This document shows, piece by piece, positions 42,341-53,340 of a stretch of DNA of 64,000 nt (within the stretch, counting starts at the first letter, position 1; each line of letters begins with the position of its first letter). Made by a program: the position numbers and the translations under genes. The DNA lies in assembly GCA_963743285.1 (NCBI GenBank), contig CAVUPF010000011.1:62001-126000 (forward strand). Direction: 5' to 3'. Source of the DNA: CAVUPF01 sp963743285 (GTDB lineage: Bacteria > Actinomycetota > Thermoleophilia > Solirubrobacterales > 70-9). The notes below the pieces were generated by a model. It saw only the letters and a list, made by a program, of their open reading frames with translations. It was not told the DNA's origin and ran no database searches.

Positions 42341-42997
42341 TCAGAGGGCGAGGCGGCGGGCGATGACGCCATCGAGCAACGACTCGGCAAGATGATGGGC
42401 CTCGTCGAGGTCCACCCCTTGGATCGAGGGCACCCCGATCACGGTCAACCCGGCGGCTCGCGCCGCGGCCACCCCGGTCGGCGAGTCCTCCAGTGCCACC
42501 ACCGACGGGCTTGCCTCCACGCCCAGCCGCCGGCATGCCTCCAGATATGGGTCGGGCGCCGGCTTCGGGGCCGCCACTTCGTGCGCGCTCACCACCGCAT
42601 CGAAGCAACTCGCGAAACCGACGATCTCCAGCGAGCGACGCACGAAGCGCTGTGGCGAGTTGGAGACTAGGCCGATCGGCGTCCCCCTTTCCTGCAGCGA
42701 GCTGAGTAGCACCCCTGCCCCGACCATCGCCTCCACCCCGTGCTCCAGCTCGGAGACAACGAGCTCATTCAGCTCCTCGATCAGGGCCGCCGCTCGCCCC
42801 GGCTCGCCGAGCCGCCGCTCGAGAATCCCCCCGGCTACCTCGGCGGAGGTGCCAACCAGCTCCAGCTTGTCGACCGATCTGAAGGCCATGTCGCGGCGTT
42901 TGAAAAGGTCCTGCTCGGCCCGGGTCCAGACCGACTCGGTATCGAGCAGGAGGCCATCGTTGTCGAAGACGACGGCATCGGGCAGCGGCGCCTGCAT
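42341..42997 (-). CDS. HAD family phosphatase, beta-phosphoglucomutase-like
   Basis: A 218-residue HAD hydrolase of subfamily IA. Motif I is VVFDNDGLLLDTES with the nucleophile and general acid Asp, followed by a helical cap (residues 18-80). Motif II is IGLVSNS, motif III has KPAPDPYLEACRRLG and motif IV is VALEDSPTGVAAARAAG. The physiological substrate cannot be told from sequence. Confidence 0.85.
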   Translation of the reverse strand: MQAPLPDAVVFDNDGLLLDTESVWTRAEQDLFKRRDMAFRSVDKLELVGTSAEVAGGILERRLGEPGRAAALIEELNELVVSELEHGVEAMVGAGVLLSSLQERGTPIGLVSNSPQRFVRRSLEIVGFASCFDAVVSAHEVAAPKPAPDPYLEACRRLGVEASPSVVALEDSPTGVAAARAAGLTVIGVPSIQGVDLDEAHHLAESLLDGVIARRLAL

Positions 42998-43018
42998 AGC
43001 GCCTCAGCATATGGTTGT

Positions 43019-43486
43019 TGCATCGCATTTCACGTTGAGATCAGCTCCTCCTTCCACCGGGCCCGACTCTTCAACCTGGGTGAGGATGAGCTGCGCCGGA
43101 CGGTCCTCGTGCCGTGGCTCGACGGTCAGCCGTTCAACTTCGGCGAACACGAATGGGAGCCGGTTGAGAGCAAGCTGACGATCCTCGAGGGGCCTAACTT
43201 GGAGACACCTGACCTGTCCTTCGGGCAGGGCTGGTCAAACGCGCGGCGCTCAACTGAAGACGTGACGAGGCGGATGCTGGAGGAGGCCGAGAGCAATGCC
43301 ACGGTCGTGCCGAGTACCGCCTTGGTCGAGGCTGACTCCCTCGATGAGGCCGTGGCAGAGCTGAGCTCGGGGCGCGAGGTGCGGCCGATCAGCTGGTCCG
43401 CCCTACGGGAGCGGATCGACGGCCGCGACCCTACGGTCGCGGCCGTCATCCTGGTCGTCAGGCGACCGGGGCCTGAGCTGCGGTGA
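43019..43486 (+). CDS. Conserved-looking hypothetical protein with unclear start
   Basis: About 150 residues beginning around IAFHVEISSSFHRARLFNLG and including TPDLSFGQGWSNARRSTEDV. The composition is convincing for a real soluble protein. No canonical start lies in frame near its beginning: the nearest in-frame options are GTG 42740, inside the opposite-strand HAD gene, and GTG 43109, which would cut off about 30 residues. An ATG at 43011 is out of frame by one base, which suggests a 5' frameshift. The coordinates given are the visible conserved part. It overlaps the stress-protein gene tail to tail by 29 bp. Confidence 0.5.
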   Translation, partial: CIAFHVEISSSFHRARLFNLGEDELRRTVLVPWLDGQPFNFGEHEWEPVESKLTILEGPNLETPDLSFGQGWSNARRSTEDVTRRMLEEAESNATVVPSTALVEADSLDEAVAELSSGREVRPISWSALRERIDGRDPTVAAVILVVRRPGPELR

Positions 43487-44135
43487 AGCTGATCGCGACA
43501 CCACGGGGAGTCACCAACACCGGGTAGGTCGCCGCCTCGACCGCGTAGTCGCTGGCGGCACTGAGCGTGACCTTCCCCTGCGGGGACTCGGGGCGCGAGC
43601 CAACCACGAGCAGATCGACCGGACCGCTGCCGTGCTCGGCGACGCTTGCGCCGAACGCGGACGCGAGGCTGTTCGCGGTCTCTCGGGCACTCGCGTCGCC
43701 CTCGTCGAGGATGCCGATCGTGTTGACGCTGATCGACGGGTTCGACCGCAGACCGGCCGGGGCAACGGCGATTGCCGCGGGTCCACCCAGCAGCAGTTTG
43801 TGGGCAGGGATGCCGGGCTTGACCGTACCTGGAGCCGTGCGGTACTCAGAGCCAAAGACGATGACGTCGGCGTTCTCACGCTCGGCCAGTTCCGCCAGGC
43901 CGACGCTGGTCCCGGGGTTAACGACGACGTGGCGAGGCATGTCAGGGGCGCCGACCGCGGCCGCTCCGCGGGCCAACAGCTCCTCCGCTTCTTTCGCCTC
44001 GAGCGCCCCACCCTGGGAGTGGCGCACGTAGGCGAGCGAGAGCTCGGCGCCGGAGTAGGCGAGCAGGCGTCCCAGCGCCAGCGCGTCGCGGTCGTTGTCG
44101 GTGTCGTCGTAGGAAACGATGATCTTCAATGCCAT
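43458..44135 (-). CDS. Universal stress protein family protein
   Basis: A 225-residue protein with a USP fold in the first half (MALKIIVSYDDTDNDRDALA, then ADVIVFGSEYRTAPG with the ATP-loop glycine region) and a second, weaker USP-like half starting at SVNTIGILDEGDASARET, so probably a degenerate tandem. It is divergent from the LysR-type regulator, with a dyad element between and over the regulator start, suggesting LysR control of this gene. Confidence 0.8.
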   Translation of the reverse strand: MALKIIVSYDDTDNDRDALALGRLLAYSGAELSLAYVRHSQGGALEAKEAEELLARGAAAVGAPDMPRHVVVNPGTSVGLAELAERENADVIVFGSEYRTAPGTVKPGIPAHKLLLGGPAAIAVAPAGLRSNPSISVNTIGILDEGDASARETANSLASAFGASVAEHGSGPVDLLVVGSRPESPQGKVTLSAASDYAVEAATYPVLVTPRGVAISFTAAQAPVA

Positions 44136-44185
44136 GGTTGCCCTCCTTGGAAGGGGTTACGAAGTTTCGGGGCGATGATCGCATC

Positions 44186-44247
44186 GATTTAGCATCAGCA
44201 CAACTGTTAATACCTATGGATAGAATTAGTTTTGCTTATGCTAAATC
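44186..44247. promoter_or_regulatory. Inverted repeat between the stress-protein and LysR genes (putative operator)
   Basis: gatttagcatcagca (44186-44200) and tgcttatgctaaatc (44233-44247) are inverted copies with one mismatch in 15, separated by 32 bases. The segment between and around them is AT-rich, unlike the rest of the window. The right arm covers the LysR start codon. This is consistent with autoregulation and control of the divergent gene by the LysR protein. Confidence 0.6.
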
Positions 44248-45155
44248 CAAGCCGCCTCAACGTCTTCCGTGAGGTCGTCGCGCAGGGCTCCTTCTCAGAC
44301 GCCGCAGACGCTCTCTCCTACTCGCAATCGGCGGTATCGCAAGCGATCGCCACCCTCGAGGGAGAGGTCGGAGCGCCGCTCATCGAGCGCACCCGCGGCG
44401 GCGTGCGCCCCACCGCCGCGGGTGCCGCTCTGGCCGGCCATGTCAGCGGGATCCTGGCGCGGATGGAGGCGGCCGAGGCCGAGATCGCGGCGATCGCCGC
44501 CGGACGCGGTGGGAGGCTGCGGACCGCGTCCTTCCCGACCGCCGGAGCGACGCTAATGCCGCAGGCGATTGCCGCGTTTCGCGCCTCGCACCCCGGCGTC
44601 GAGATAACCCTGGCTGAGGGTGAGCCAGAGGAGATCGCACCGCGGCTGCGGGCCGGCGAGTTCGACTTCGTCTTACTTTTTGAGTTCGAAGGGGTGGGCG
44701 AGAGGCTCGGGGCCGGGATGCGGCGCTTTGATCTGCTCGATGACCCCCTTCACCTGGCTCTGCCCGGTGACCATCCGCTCGCCGGTCGCGAGAAGCTGCG
44801 GCTCGAGGACCTCGGGAGGGAGTCGTGGGTTCAAACTTCCGCCGCGAGTCCCTGCGCCAGGCATGTCGTCCGCTCATGCCACGCTGCAGGGCTCGAGCCG
44901 AGCGTCTCGTTCGAGAGCGACGACTACCAGACGGTGCAGGGCCTGGTCGCCGCCGGTGTCGGAGTGGCGCTGATCCCCCAGTTGGCCCTCTCAACACTCC
45001 GCGCTGACATCCGCATCCGCGCTCTGCACCCGCACAGCCCGGTCCGCAAAGTCTTCGCAGCCACCCGGCGCGGGGCGGCGGTGACACCGGCGGTGGCGAC
45101 CATGCTCGACGTCCTTCGCGAGGTCGCCGGGGGAACTCGTGAGGCGCCGGTATAA
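44238..45155 (+). CDS. LysR family transcriptional regulator
   Basis: A 305-residue regulator with an N-terminal winged HTH (LNVFREVVAQGSFSDAADAL, then YSQSAVSQAIATLEGEVG) and a periplasmic-binding-like effector domain (residues ~90-295, for example ADIRIRALHPHSPVRKVF). ATG 44238 is chosen; a TTG two codons upstream is possible. The effector is unknown. A strong hairpin lies downstream of the stop codon. Confidence 0.9.
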   Translation: MLNPSRLNVFREVVAQGSFSDAADALSYSQSAVSQAIATLEGEVGAPLIERTRGGVRPTAAGAALAGHVSGILARMEAAEAEIAAIAAGRGGRLRTASFPTAGATLMPQAIAAFRASHPGVEITLAEGEPEEIAPRLRAGEFDFVLLFEFEGVGERLGAGMRRFDLLDDPLHLALPGDHPLAGREKLRLEDLGRESWVQTSAASPCARHVVRSCHAAGLEPSVSFESDDYQTVQGLVAAGVGVALIPQLALSTLRADIRIRALHPHSPVRKVFAATRRGAAVTPAVATMLDVLREVAGGTREAPV

Positions 45156-45175
45156 GCCGTGGCGATCGCCAACGA

Positions 45176-45207
45176 GAACCGCCCCCGGGAGAGTGCGGGG
45201 GCGGTTC
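45176..45207. terminator. Bidirectional terminator between lysR-type gene and amt
   Basis: A perfect 11-bp stem (gaaccgccccc at 45176-45186 and its complement at 45197-45207) with a 10-base loop separates two convergent genes. No long U tract is present, but the position 21 bp after one stop and 39 bp from the other fits a shared terminator. Confidence 0.7.
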
Positions 45208-45245
45208 GTCGTCGGCTACGTGGTGAGCGGCGCTGCCGCTCGCCC

Positions 45246-46613
45246 CTACGTCGAGGCTCCTCCAGCCGGCGCAGGGGCGGCCGAGCCGATCCCATCGGGG
45301 TATCCAAGCGAGGGAACGTCGGACGGGTAAACCTCGTGCCCGTGGACGGCGAGGTCTCCTTCCTCCATTTCCTCCTCGGTCATCCGCAGCGGCACGAACA
45401 GGGCGATCACTTTCAAAATGATGTAGGTAGCGATCCCGCAGAAGGCGATCACCCAGAGAGCCGTCAGCGCCTGCCAGCCGAGTAGGTGCAGACCACCTCC
45501 CGAGATCAAGCCGTTGAGAATGAATTCGCTGTCCATCGCCTTGTTGGCGAATATACCCACCAGCAATCCGCCCGCGAGGCCGGCGAAACCGTGTGTATAG
45601 ACGACGCCCAGCGTGTCGTCGACGTTGCGGAAAGGCCGCACCCGACTCAGGTAGTTGAGCGCCATGTAGACGATCGTCGATGCGATCACGCCGATCGCGA
45701 TCGCGCCCCAGCCGTTCACAAAGCCCGCTGCCGGGGTGATTCCGACCAGCCCGACGATCATCCCGTTGACGCTGCCGATCAGGCTCGGCTTGCGCCCTGT
45801 CGCGTAGTCCCAGGCAACCCAGACCAGGAAGGCAACCGCCGTGCAGAGGTTGGTATTGAGGACCGCCGCCGAGGCATCGGGGCTGGCCAGATAAGGGTCA
45901 CCACCGTTGAAGCCATTCCAGCCCAACCACAGCAATCCGGCCCCGATCGCGACCATCGCCAGGTTATTCGGAGCGTCGATCTCGCGATCGCGCCGCAGGC
46001 GCGGACCGATTACGGCAGCCGCGACGAAGCCCGACACACCGGCGGCGAGGTGGATCACGTAGCCGCCGGAGAAGTCAAGCGCACCGTGCTGGGCGAAGTA
46101 ACCGCCGCCCCAGATCAGGAACGAGTTGACCGTGTAGACGACGCTCGACCAGATCAGCACGAACAGAATCCAGGCTTTGAAGTTGATCCGGCCCAACACC
46201 GAGCCCAAAAAGAGAATCGGCGTGATCGCCGCGAAGACGAACTGGAAGTAGGCGAGCGTCGAGGTCGGAAAGTGCAGTTCACCGGCTGCGCCCAGCAGTG
46301 GGATTTTTGCCTGCCCGAGGAGCCCTGCGCTGCTCAGGATCGAGCCGGGCTTGCCCCAGAGGTTGGCGAAGAAGCTGCCGCCGCTTGCCCCGAAGATGTG
46401 CATCGGCGCCCCGAAGCCCATCTTGAAGGCAAATAGCACCCAGACGATCAGCGTCAAGGCAAACGAGATGAAGGCCATCATCATCGAGTTCACTGACCAG
46501 CGTTTCTGCATTACGCCGCCATAGAGGACGACCAGCCCCGGCACGCTCATCAAGCCGACCAGGGTCGCCGCGGTCATCTGCCAAGAGTTGTCTCCTGTGT
46601 CAAGCCAATTCAT
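45246..46613 (-). CDS. amt: Ammonium transporter, Amt family
   Basis: A 455-residue membrane channel with eleven helices that moves ammonium across the cytoplasmic membrane. Typical stretches are GLMSVPGLVVLYGGVMQKRW, LDFSGGYVIHLAAGVSGFV with the pore His, WLGWNGFNGG, and DDTLGVVYTHGFAGLAGGLL with the second His. The cytoplasmic tail is long and Pro/Ala-rich. ATG 46613 (MNWLDTGDNSWQMTAATLVG) opens the protein. No glnK is adjacent; glutamine synthetase III is about 3 kb away. Confidence 0.93.
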   Translation of the reverse strand: MNWLDTGDNSWQMTAATLVGLMSVPGLVVLYGGVMQKRWSVNSMMMAFISFALTLIVWVLFAFKMGFGAPMHIFGASGGSFFANLWGKPGSILSSAGLLGQAKIPLLGAAGELHFPTSTLAYFQFVFAAITPILFLGSVLGRINFKAWILFVLIWSSVVYTVNSFLIWGGGYFAQHGALDFSGGYVIHLAAGVSGFVAAAVIGPRLRRDREIDAPNNLAMVAIGAGLLWLGWNGFNGGDPYLASPDASAAVLNTNLCTAVAFLVWVAWDYATGRKPSLIGSVNGMIVGLVGITPAAGFVNGWGAIAIGVIASTIVYMALNYLSRVRPFRNVDDTLGVVYTHGFAGLAGGLLVGIFANKAMDSEFILNGLISGGGLHLLGWQALTALWVIAFCGIATYIILKVIALFVPLRMTEEEMEEGDLAVHGHEVYPSDVPSLGYPDGIGSAAPAPAGGAST

Positions 46614-46856
46614 CGATCCACTGTTTCCTTTCTTGGGGAGTGCAGAACCGGATGCATCTAACGCACCCACCGGGCATTGCACTCCCGGCGGGATCGGCGT
46701 AAACCCTGCCGTGGTTGGGCAGCGGCCACTACATACAGGCGTCTAAAGATCGGCGCGAGCGGTTCGCCATATTGTCGGAATCACGCTTTGAGCCTGGCTG
46801 GCGCTCAGGCCGATTGAATAATTTGGTCCTGCGGCAAATCGCTAACCTGCGCCGCC

Positions 46857-47171
46857 ATGCCGATGGAGGGACACTGGCAGCGCGTCAACACGCCGCTGCG
46901 GCGGCTGGGCAGGCGGGAGCGCAATGTTGCGGTGGCGGCGGTGGCGATCACGGCGCTCGCCGTGATCGCGCTGGTCCTGGTGACGGTGGGGAATTCCGGG
47001 CCGCCGCTGCGGCGTGGCTGCATCTCCGCGATCGTCCCCGGCATCATGGGAGGGACCACGGTCGAAGCTTGCGGGGCAAAGGCGAGGAGCCTTTGCGTCA
47101 CGCATGCGGGACTGGAAGACCCGGGGTCGCGGGCGATCGAGGAAAGCTGCCGCGACCAGCGGATCGGCTGA
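46857..47171 (+). CDS. Small single-pass membrane protein, hypothetical
   Basis: A 104-residue protein with a basic N-terminus, one membrane helix (NVAVAAVAITALAVIALVLV, ~residues 23-44) and a C-terminal extracytoplasmic part with four Cys residues (GC, AC, LC, SC) that could form two disulfides. It is convergent with the hydroxyacyl-CoA dehydrogenase gene. The family is not recognised. Confidence 0.6.
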   Translation: MPMEGHWQRVNTPLRRLGRRERNVAVAAVAITALAVIALVLVTVGNSGPPLRRGCISAIVPGIMGGTTVEACGAKARSLCVTHAGLEDPGSRAIEESCRDQRIG

Positions 47172-47202
47172 GCGCGGCTCGGCTGCGACGCTTAACGGGT
47201 CC

Positions 47203-49203
47203 TTACTTGCCGCTCCAGCGCGGGGTGCGCTTGCCGAGAAAGGCGGCGACCCCCTCCTTGGCGTCCGCGCTGGCAAAAGCGGCGGCGAACCCCTGCTTCT
47301 CGGCCTCAATTCCCTCGTCAAGATCGCCCTGGTGGGAGACGAGCTTGATCTGCTCGACCGCGACCGGCGCCTGGGCGGCGAGCTTGCGGCCCCACATCAG
47401 CGCCGTTTCGAAAAGCTCGTGATCGGGCACGACCCGGTTCACGAGTCCGAACTCAAGCGCCTCCTCGGCGGGGATCGCATCGCCGATCAGGTTCATCTCC
47501 AGCGCTTTGCTGGGACCGACCAGGCGTGCCAGCCGCTGGGTGCCGCCAAAGCCGGGAATGATGCCCAGCTTGACCTCGGGCTGGCCGAAGACGGCGGCCT
47601 CGGCGGCGATCCGCACGTCGCAGGCCATCGCCAGCTCGCAGCCGCCGCCGAAGGCGAGTGCGTTGACCGCGGCGATCGTCGCCACCCGCGAGCGGCCGAA
47701 GTCACGCAGCAAAGCGTGGGCGGTGTGGATCAGCGCCTCGCCACCGGCATCGTCCATCTGGGTAAAGGCCTTGATGTCGGCGCCGGCCGAGAAGACGATC
47801 GGCACCGAGGAGGCGATCACCATCGCCCCCACCTCCGCCGAGGACTTGACCTTCTCCCAGATCGTCTTCAGGTCGCGGATCACGTCGGGTGAGACGGCGT
47901 TCATCGGCGCGTTAGTAAGCCAGGCGATCGCGATCTCACCGCGCGTCTCAAGCTTCACGGTGTCGGCCTGCTCGCCCTCGTCGGGCTGGGGGTAGGGGTA
48001 GAAGCCCTGTCCGGATTTCAATCCGAGCCGGCCCTGGGCGACCAGGCGTCGGAGAACGACGGGGGCCGCGAAGCGCTCCCCGTAACTCTCCTCGAGGCGC
48101 TCGATCCGCTCGAGCACGGAGTCGAGCCCTTCGACATCGGCTTTCCAAAACGGCGGCAGCAGCCCGCGGCGCGGGTCAAGGCCGGCGCCGGCCATCATCC
48201 CGACGTCGATGTCGCGAGCCGAGCAGACGCCCTCCTCAAGAAGCGTGCAGGCCTCGATCAGCGCTCGACTGGTGAACAGTGCGACCAGCTCCTCGGGGTC
48301 GGGATCGGCCGCGCCGGGGATCGTCTGCTCACCGTCTTTGAAGAATCCCTCGCCACCGCTCTTGGCGCCGAGCTTGCCGTCGGCGACGAGCCGCTTCAGG
48401 CCCTGGTGGACGTAGAAGGTCTCCCCGTAGGAGTCGTTGAGATGCTCGGCGACGTGCAGCACGGTGTCGAGCCCCAGCAGGTCGGTGAGAAAGAAGGGGC
48501 CCATCGGCGCAACTTTGGCGGCGGCGATCGCCTCATCGATCGCCGCCAGCGAAAGGCCTTGCTCCTCCTGGGCGCGCCAGACCTCGCCGATCGTCGCCAT
48601 CAGGATGCGGTTGACGACGAAGCCGGGGACCTCGCCGCAGACGATCGGCTGCTTTTTGATCGCCTGGGCGAAATTGTAGGAGGCGGTGGCCGTCTCGGGC
48701 GAGGTGTCCTCGCCGAGGATCACCTCGACCAGCGGCATCACCGAGGCCGGGTAGAAGAAGTGGAAGCCGATCGCCTTGTCGGGCCGCAACGTCGTCTCCC
48801 CCATCTCGGTGATCGAGAGCGAGGAGGTGTTGGAGGCGAGGATCGCATGGCCGGGCGTGACCGCGTCCAGCTCAGCGAAGACGGCCCGCTTGATCTCCAT
48901 CCTCTCCGGCACCGCCTCGATCACGAAGTCCACGTCGCCGAACTGCTCATAGGTGGTCGTGCCGAGGATCAGCGACATCACCTCAGCGAGACGGGCGTCT
49001 GCCTGCTCCTGCGTCAGCTTCTCCTTCTTGACCAGGCGGGCGAGCTGGCCCTCGGTGACGGTGCGTGCTTTCTCGACCGCTGCGTCGACGAACTTGCGGT
49101 CGATGTCCTTGACGACGACGGGGATGTCGGCCGCGGCGATCGCCTGGGCGATCTCGCCGCCCATGGTGCCGCCGCCGACGACGGCGGCCTTGGAAACGAA
49201 CAT
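47203..49203 (-). CDS. Fused 3-hydroxyacyl-CoA dehydrogenase/enoyl-CoA hydratase
   Basis: A 666-residue two-step beta-oxidation enzyme. The N-terminal half binds NAD (KAAVVGGGTMGGEIAQAIAA), with the catalytic His in AIGFHFFYPASVMPLVEVI and a tandem C-terminal dehydrogenase domain. From about residue 415 there is a crotonase domain (GGCELAMACDVRIAAEAAVF, then GQPEVKLGIIPGFGGTQRLA). The order is reversed compared with FadB/FadJ, where the hydratase comes first. ATG 49203 follows ggagg at 11 bases. It is divergent from glutamine synthetase III, with a dyad between them. Confidence 0.9.
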   Translation of the reverse strand: MFVSKAAVVGGGTMGGEIAQAIAAADIPVVVKDIDRKFVDAAVEKARTVTEGQLARLVKKEKLTQEQADARLAEVMSLILGTTTYEQFGDVDFVIEAVPERMEIKRAVFAELDAVTPGHAILASNTSSLSITEMGETTLRPDKAIGFHFFYPASVMPLVEVILGEDTSPETATASYNFAQAIKKQPIVCGEVPGFVVNRILMATIGEVWRAQEEQGLSLAAIDEAIAAAKVAPMGPFFLTDLLGLDTVLHVAEHLNDSYGETFYVHQGLKRLVADGKLGAKSGGEGFFKDGEQTIPGAADPDPEELVALFTSRALIEACTLLEEGVCSARDIDVGMMAGAGLDPRRGLLPPFWKADVEGLDSVLERIERLEESYGERFAAPVVLRRLVAQGRLGLKSGQGFYPYPQPDEGEQADTVKLETRGEIAIAWLTNAPMNAVSPDVIRDLKTIWEKVKSSAEVGAMVIASSVPIVFSAGADIKAFTQMDDAGGEALIHTAHALLRDFGRSRVATIAAVNALAFGGGCELAMACDVRIAAEAAVFGQPEVKLGIIPGFGGTQRLARLVGPSKALEMNLIGDAIPAEEALEFGLVNRVVPDHELFETALMWGRKLAAQAPVAVEQIKLVSHQGDLDEGIEAEKQGFAAAFASADAKEGVAAFLGKRTPRWSGK

Positions 49204-49317
49204 TGCGGGTAGGTCCTCCGGGATTCTTGGCTTTGCGATGCGGCACCTTGGCCGCGGGAGGGCGGAGGCTACCGGTAATGCCCCGGTCGCCATCCGGGAC
49301 AAGGCGGGGGGCCGAAC

Positions 49318-49335
49318 GTTGTACCCGCGTACAAC
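49318..49335. promoter_or_regulatory. Perfect dyad between the divergent beta-oxidation and glutamine synthetase genes
   Basis: gttgtac-ccgc-gtacaac is a perfect 7-bp inverted repeat with a 4-base spacer, 115 bases from one start and 113 from the other. Its size fits a dimeric repressor operator (TetR/GntR type). Which gene it controls is unknown. Confidence 0.45.
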
Positions 49336-49448
49336 TCGCCGGCGCCGCGCTGCCACTAGGCTGCCCTGGCTCTTCGTATGGGAATTGAGACCGGTAATCG
49401 AACGCGCCCAAGACTTGGGCGCGCCGCCAAGTGAGGACCAACCAAGCG

Positions 49449-51588
<2,140 letters not shown>

Positions 51589-51596
<8 letters not shown>

Positions 51597-51765
51597 GAGG
51601 GGAATCCGGCTCGTCCTCGTCCTCTTCGTCGTTGTCGCGGACGGCGCGGATGATGATGTATCCGACGGCGATCAGGCCAACGATCGGAATCAGCCCCGCC
51701 CCCACCACGGCCGGCCAGGCCTCAAGGGACAACGGCAACGCGGCGGTGATTGGGAGGGCCGTCAT
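51589..51765 (-). CDS. Tiny membrane protein (58 aa)
   Basis: From ATG 51765 the frame reads MTALPITAALPLSLEAWPAV, then a single membrane helix (GLIPIVGLIAVGYIIIRAV) and an acidic C-terminal tail (RDNDEEDEDEPDSPPT). The clean topology of hydrophobic helix plus acidic tail suggests a real small protein. It converges with glnN and lies just upstream of the P450 stop. Function unknown. Confidence 0.5.
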
Positions 51766-51794
51766 CCGGTCCGACTCAGGATACGGCGAGTTGG

Positions 51795-53270
51795 TTAATC
51801 CCCGGCGGCCGAGGCGAGCGGCAGCCCCGGGGGCGCCCCCCGCTCGCCAACCCGCATCCCTAAGCCTCCCTGCGGCGAAAGCGTGGGCATCTGCCGGACC
51901 CTCATCGTGCGGCCGGGCAGCGCGTCGAGCCGCAGTCGCTGCAGCAGCATCGTCGCCACCAGCTTCACCTCGGTCTGGCCGAAGCGCTTGCCGATGCAGA
52001 TTCGCTTGCCGCCGCCGAAAGGCACGTAGGCACCGCGTGGCAAGGCGGCCTTGCGCTCACGGGTGAAGCGCTCGGGGATGAACGCCTCGGGGTCGGGGAA
52101 GACCTCCGGGATGCGGTGGCTGGCCCAGGAGCTGTAGTTGACGTAGGCCCCCCTGGGCACGGTGTGGCCGCCGAACTCGAACTCACGGACGGCGCGGCGT
52201 GGGCCGATCCAGGCAGGCGGATAGAGACGCAGCACCTCGTCGAGGACCATGTCGAGGTATGGCATCTCCCGCTCGAGTTGGTCGAAGGTCGGGACGGCGC
52301 CGGTGAGCACCCGGTCCTGCTCCTCGCAGAGGCGGGCAAGGGCCTCCGGGTGTCGGGCCAGCTCATGCATCATGAAGGTGAGGGTGGAGGTAGCGGTGTC
52401 GTGGCCGGCGAACATCAGGGTCATCACCTGGTCGCGGACCTCGCGGTCGGTGAAGGCCTCCCCCGCCTCGCCGCGAGCGCCGAGCAAGAGACTGAGGACA
52501 TCGCGGCTGCGCGGATCGGGGTCGGCGCGGCGGTGGTCGATCTCGCCGAAGACGATCTGATCGAGCACGGAGCGCGAGGCGACCATCTTGCGCCAAGGCG
52601 AGCCAGGCCCGCGCAGAAAGCGCAGCGCGAAGTCGATCCCATAGAAGCCGAGGGCGCGCTCGAAGTGCTCGGCGGCAGCGGCGCCCTTGCCGCCGTCGTC
52701 GGGGTCGAGCCCAAGCAGAGCCCGCATCGCGATTCGCATCGCCAGGTTGCGCATCCAGGCATAGAGGTCGAGTACCTCGCCTGGGCGAAGGCGGGAGAGT
52801 GCCGCCTCGGACTCGGCGCTCATTGACTCCAGCATCGCCGTCACCTGATCGCGATGGAAGGCGGGCATCATGATCTCCCGAGCTCGATCGTGGTATGCGT
52901 CATCGATCGTCAACAGGCCGTCGCCGAGCAGCGGGATCAGGTCGCCAAAGCTGCCCTCGCGCCAGTGGAAGTTCTCCGGATGGGCGACGGTGACGAAGTA
53001 ATTGGCCTCGGGGCCGAGCATGAAGACGCTGCGGGAGTGAAGGACGCGGAGGCTGAAGATCGGCCCGTACTCCTCGTAGCAGGCGAGAAGGATCGGCAGC
53101 GGATCGCGAACGATCTGCCGGGTCCGGGAGACGCTGAAGTCGCCAGGGCCCGGAGGAAACCTGCCGCGGCCACGCCACTCGGCGAGCACGTCGCCGGCCA
53201 GCCGCCGCATGGGGTTGGCGGAGAGCTGCCTGGGACGAGGGCCCGGCGCTGCGATGTCGATTGCGGGCAT
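51795..53270 (-). CDS. Cytochrome P450
   Basis: A 491-residue heme monooxygenase. The I-helix oxygen motif is MFAGHDTATSTLT, the ExxR motif is in LDEVLRLYPPAWIG, and the heme-binding loop is PFGGGKRICIGKRFG with the thiolate Cys. ATG 53270 (MPAIDIAAPGPRPRQLSANP) is chosen; upstream frame is basic and unlikely. No ferredoxin gene is adjacent, so redox partners come from elsewhere. The substrate is not predictable. Confidence 0.92.
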   Translation of the reverse strand: MPAIDIAAPGPRPRQLSANPMRRLAGDVLAEWRGRGRFPPGPGDFSVSRTRQIVRDPLPILLACYEEYGPIFSLRVLHSRSVFMLGPEANYFVTVAHPENFHWREGSFGDLIPLLGDGLLTIDDAYHDRAREIMMPAFHRDQVTAMLESMSAESEAALSRLRPGEVLDLYAWMRNLAMRIAMRALLGLDPDDGGKGAAAAEHFERALGFYGIDFALRFLRGPGSPWRKMVASRSVLDQIVFGEIDHRRADPDPRSRDVLSLLLGARGEAGEAFTDREVRDQVMTLMFAGHDTATSTLTFMMHELARHPEALARLCEEQDRVLTGAVPTFDQLEREMPYLDMVLDEVLRLYPPAWIGPRRAVREFEFGGHTVPRGAYVNYSSWASHRIPEVFPDPEAFIPERFTRERKAALPRGAYVPFGGGKRICIGKRFGQTEVKLVATMLLQRLRLDALPGRTMRVRQMPTLSPQGGLGMRVGERGAPPGLPLASAAGD

Positions 53271-53340
53271 CGAGCGGGATGCTAGTTGGCTACGCAGCCA
53301 GACCGCCATCTGGTCGGACAGGCACCGCCGGCAAGGAGCC

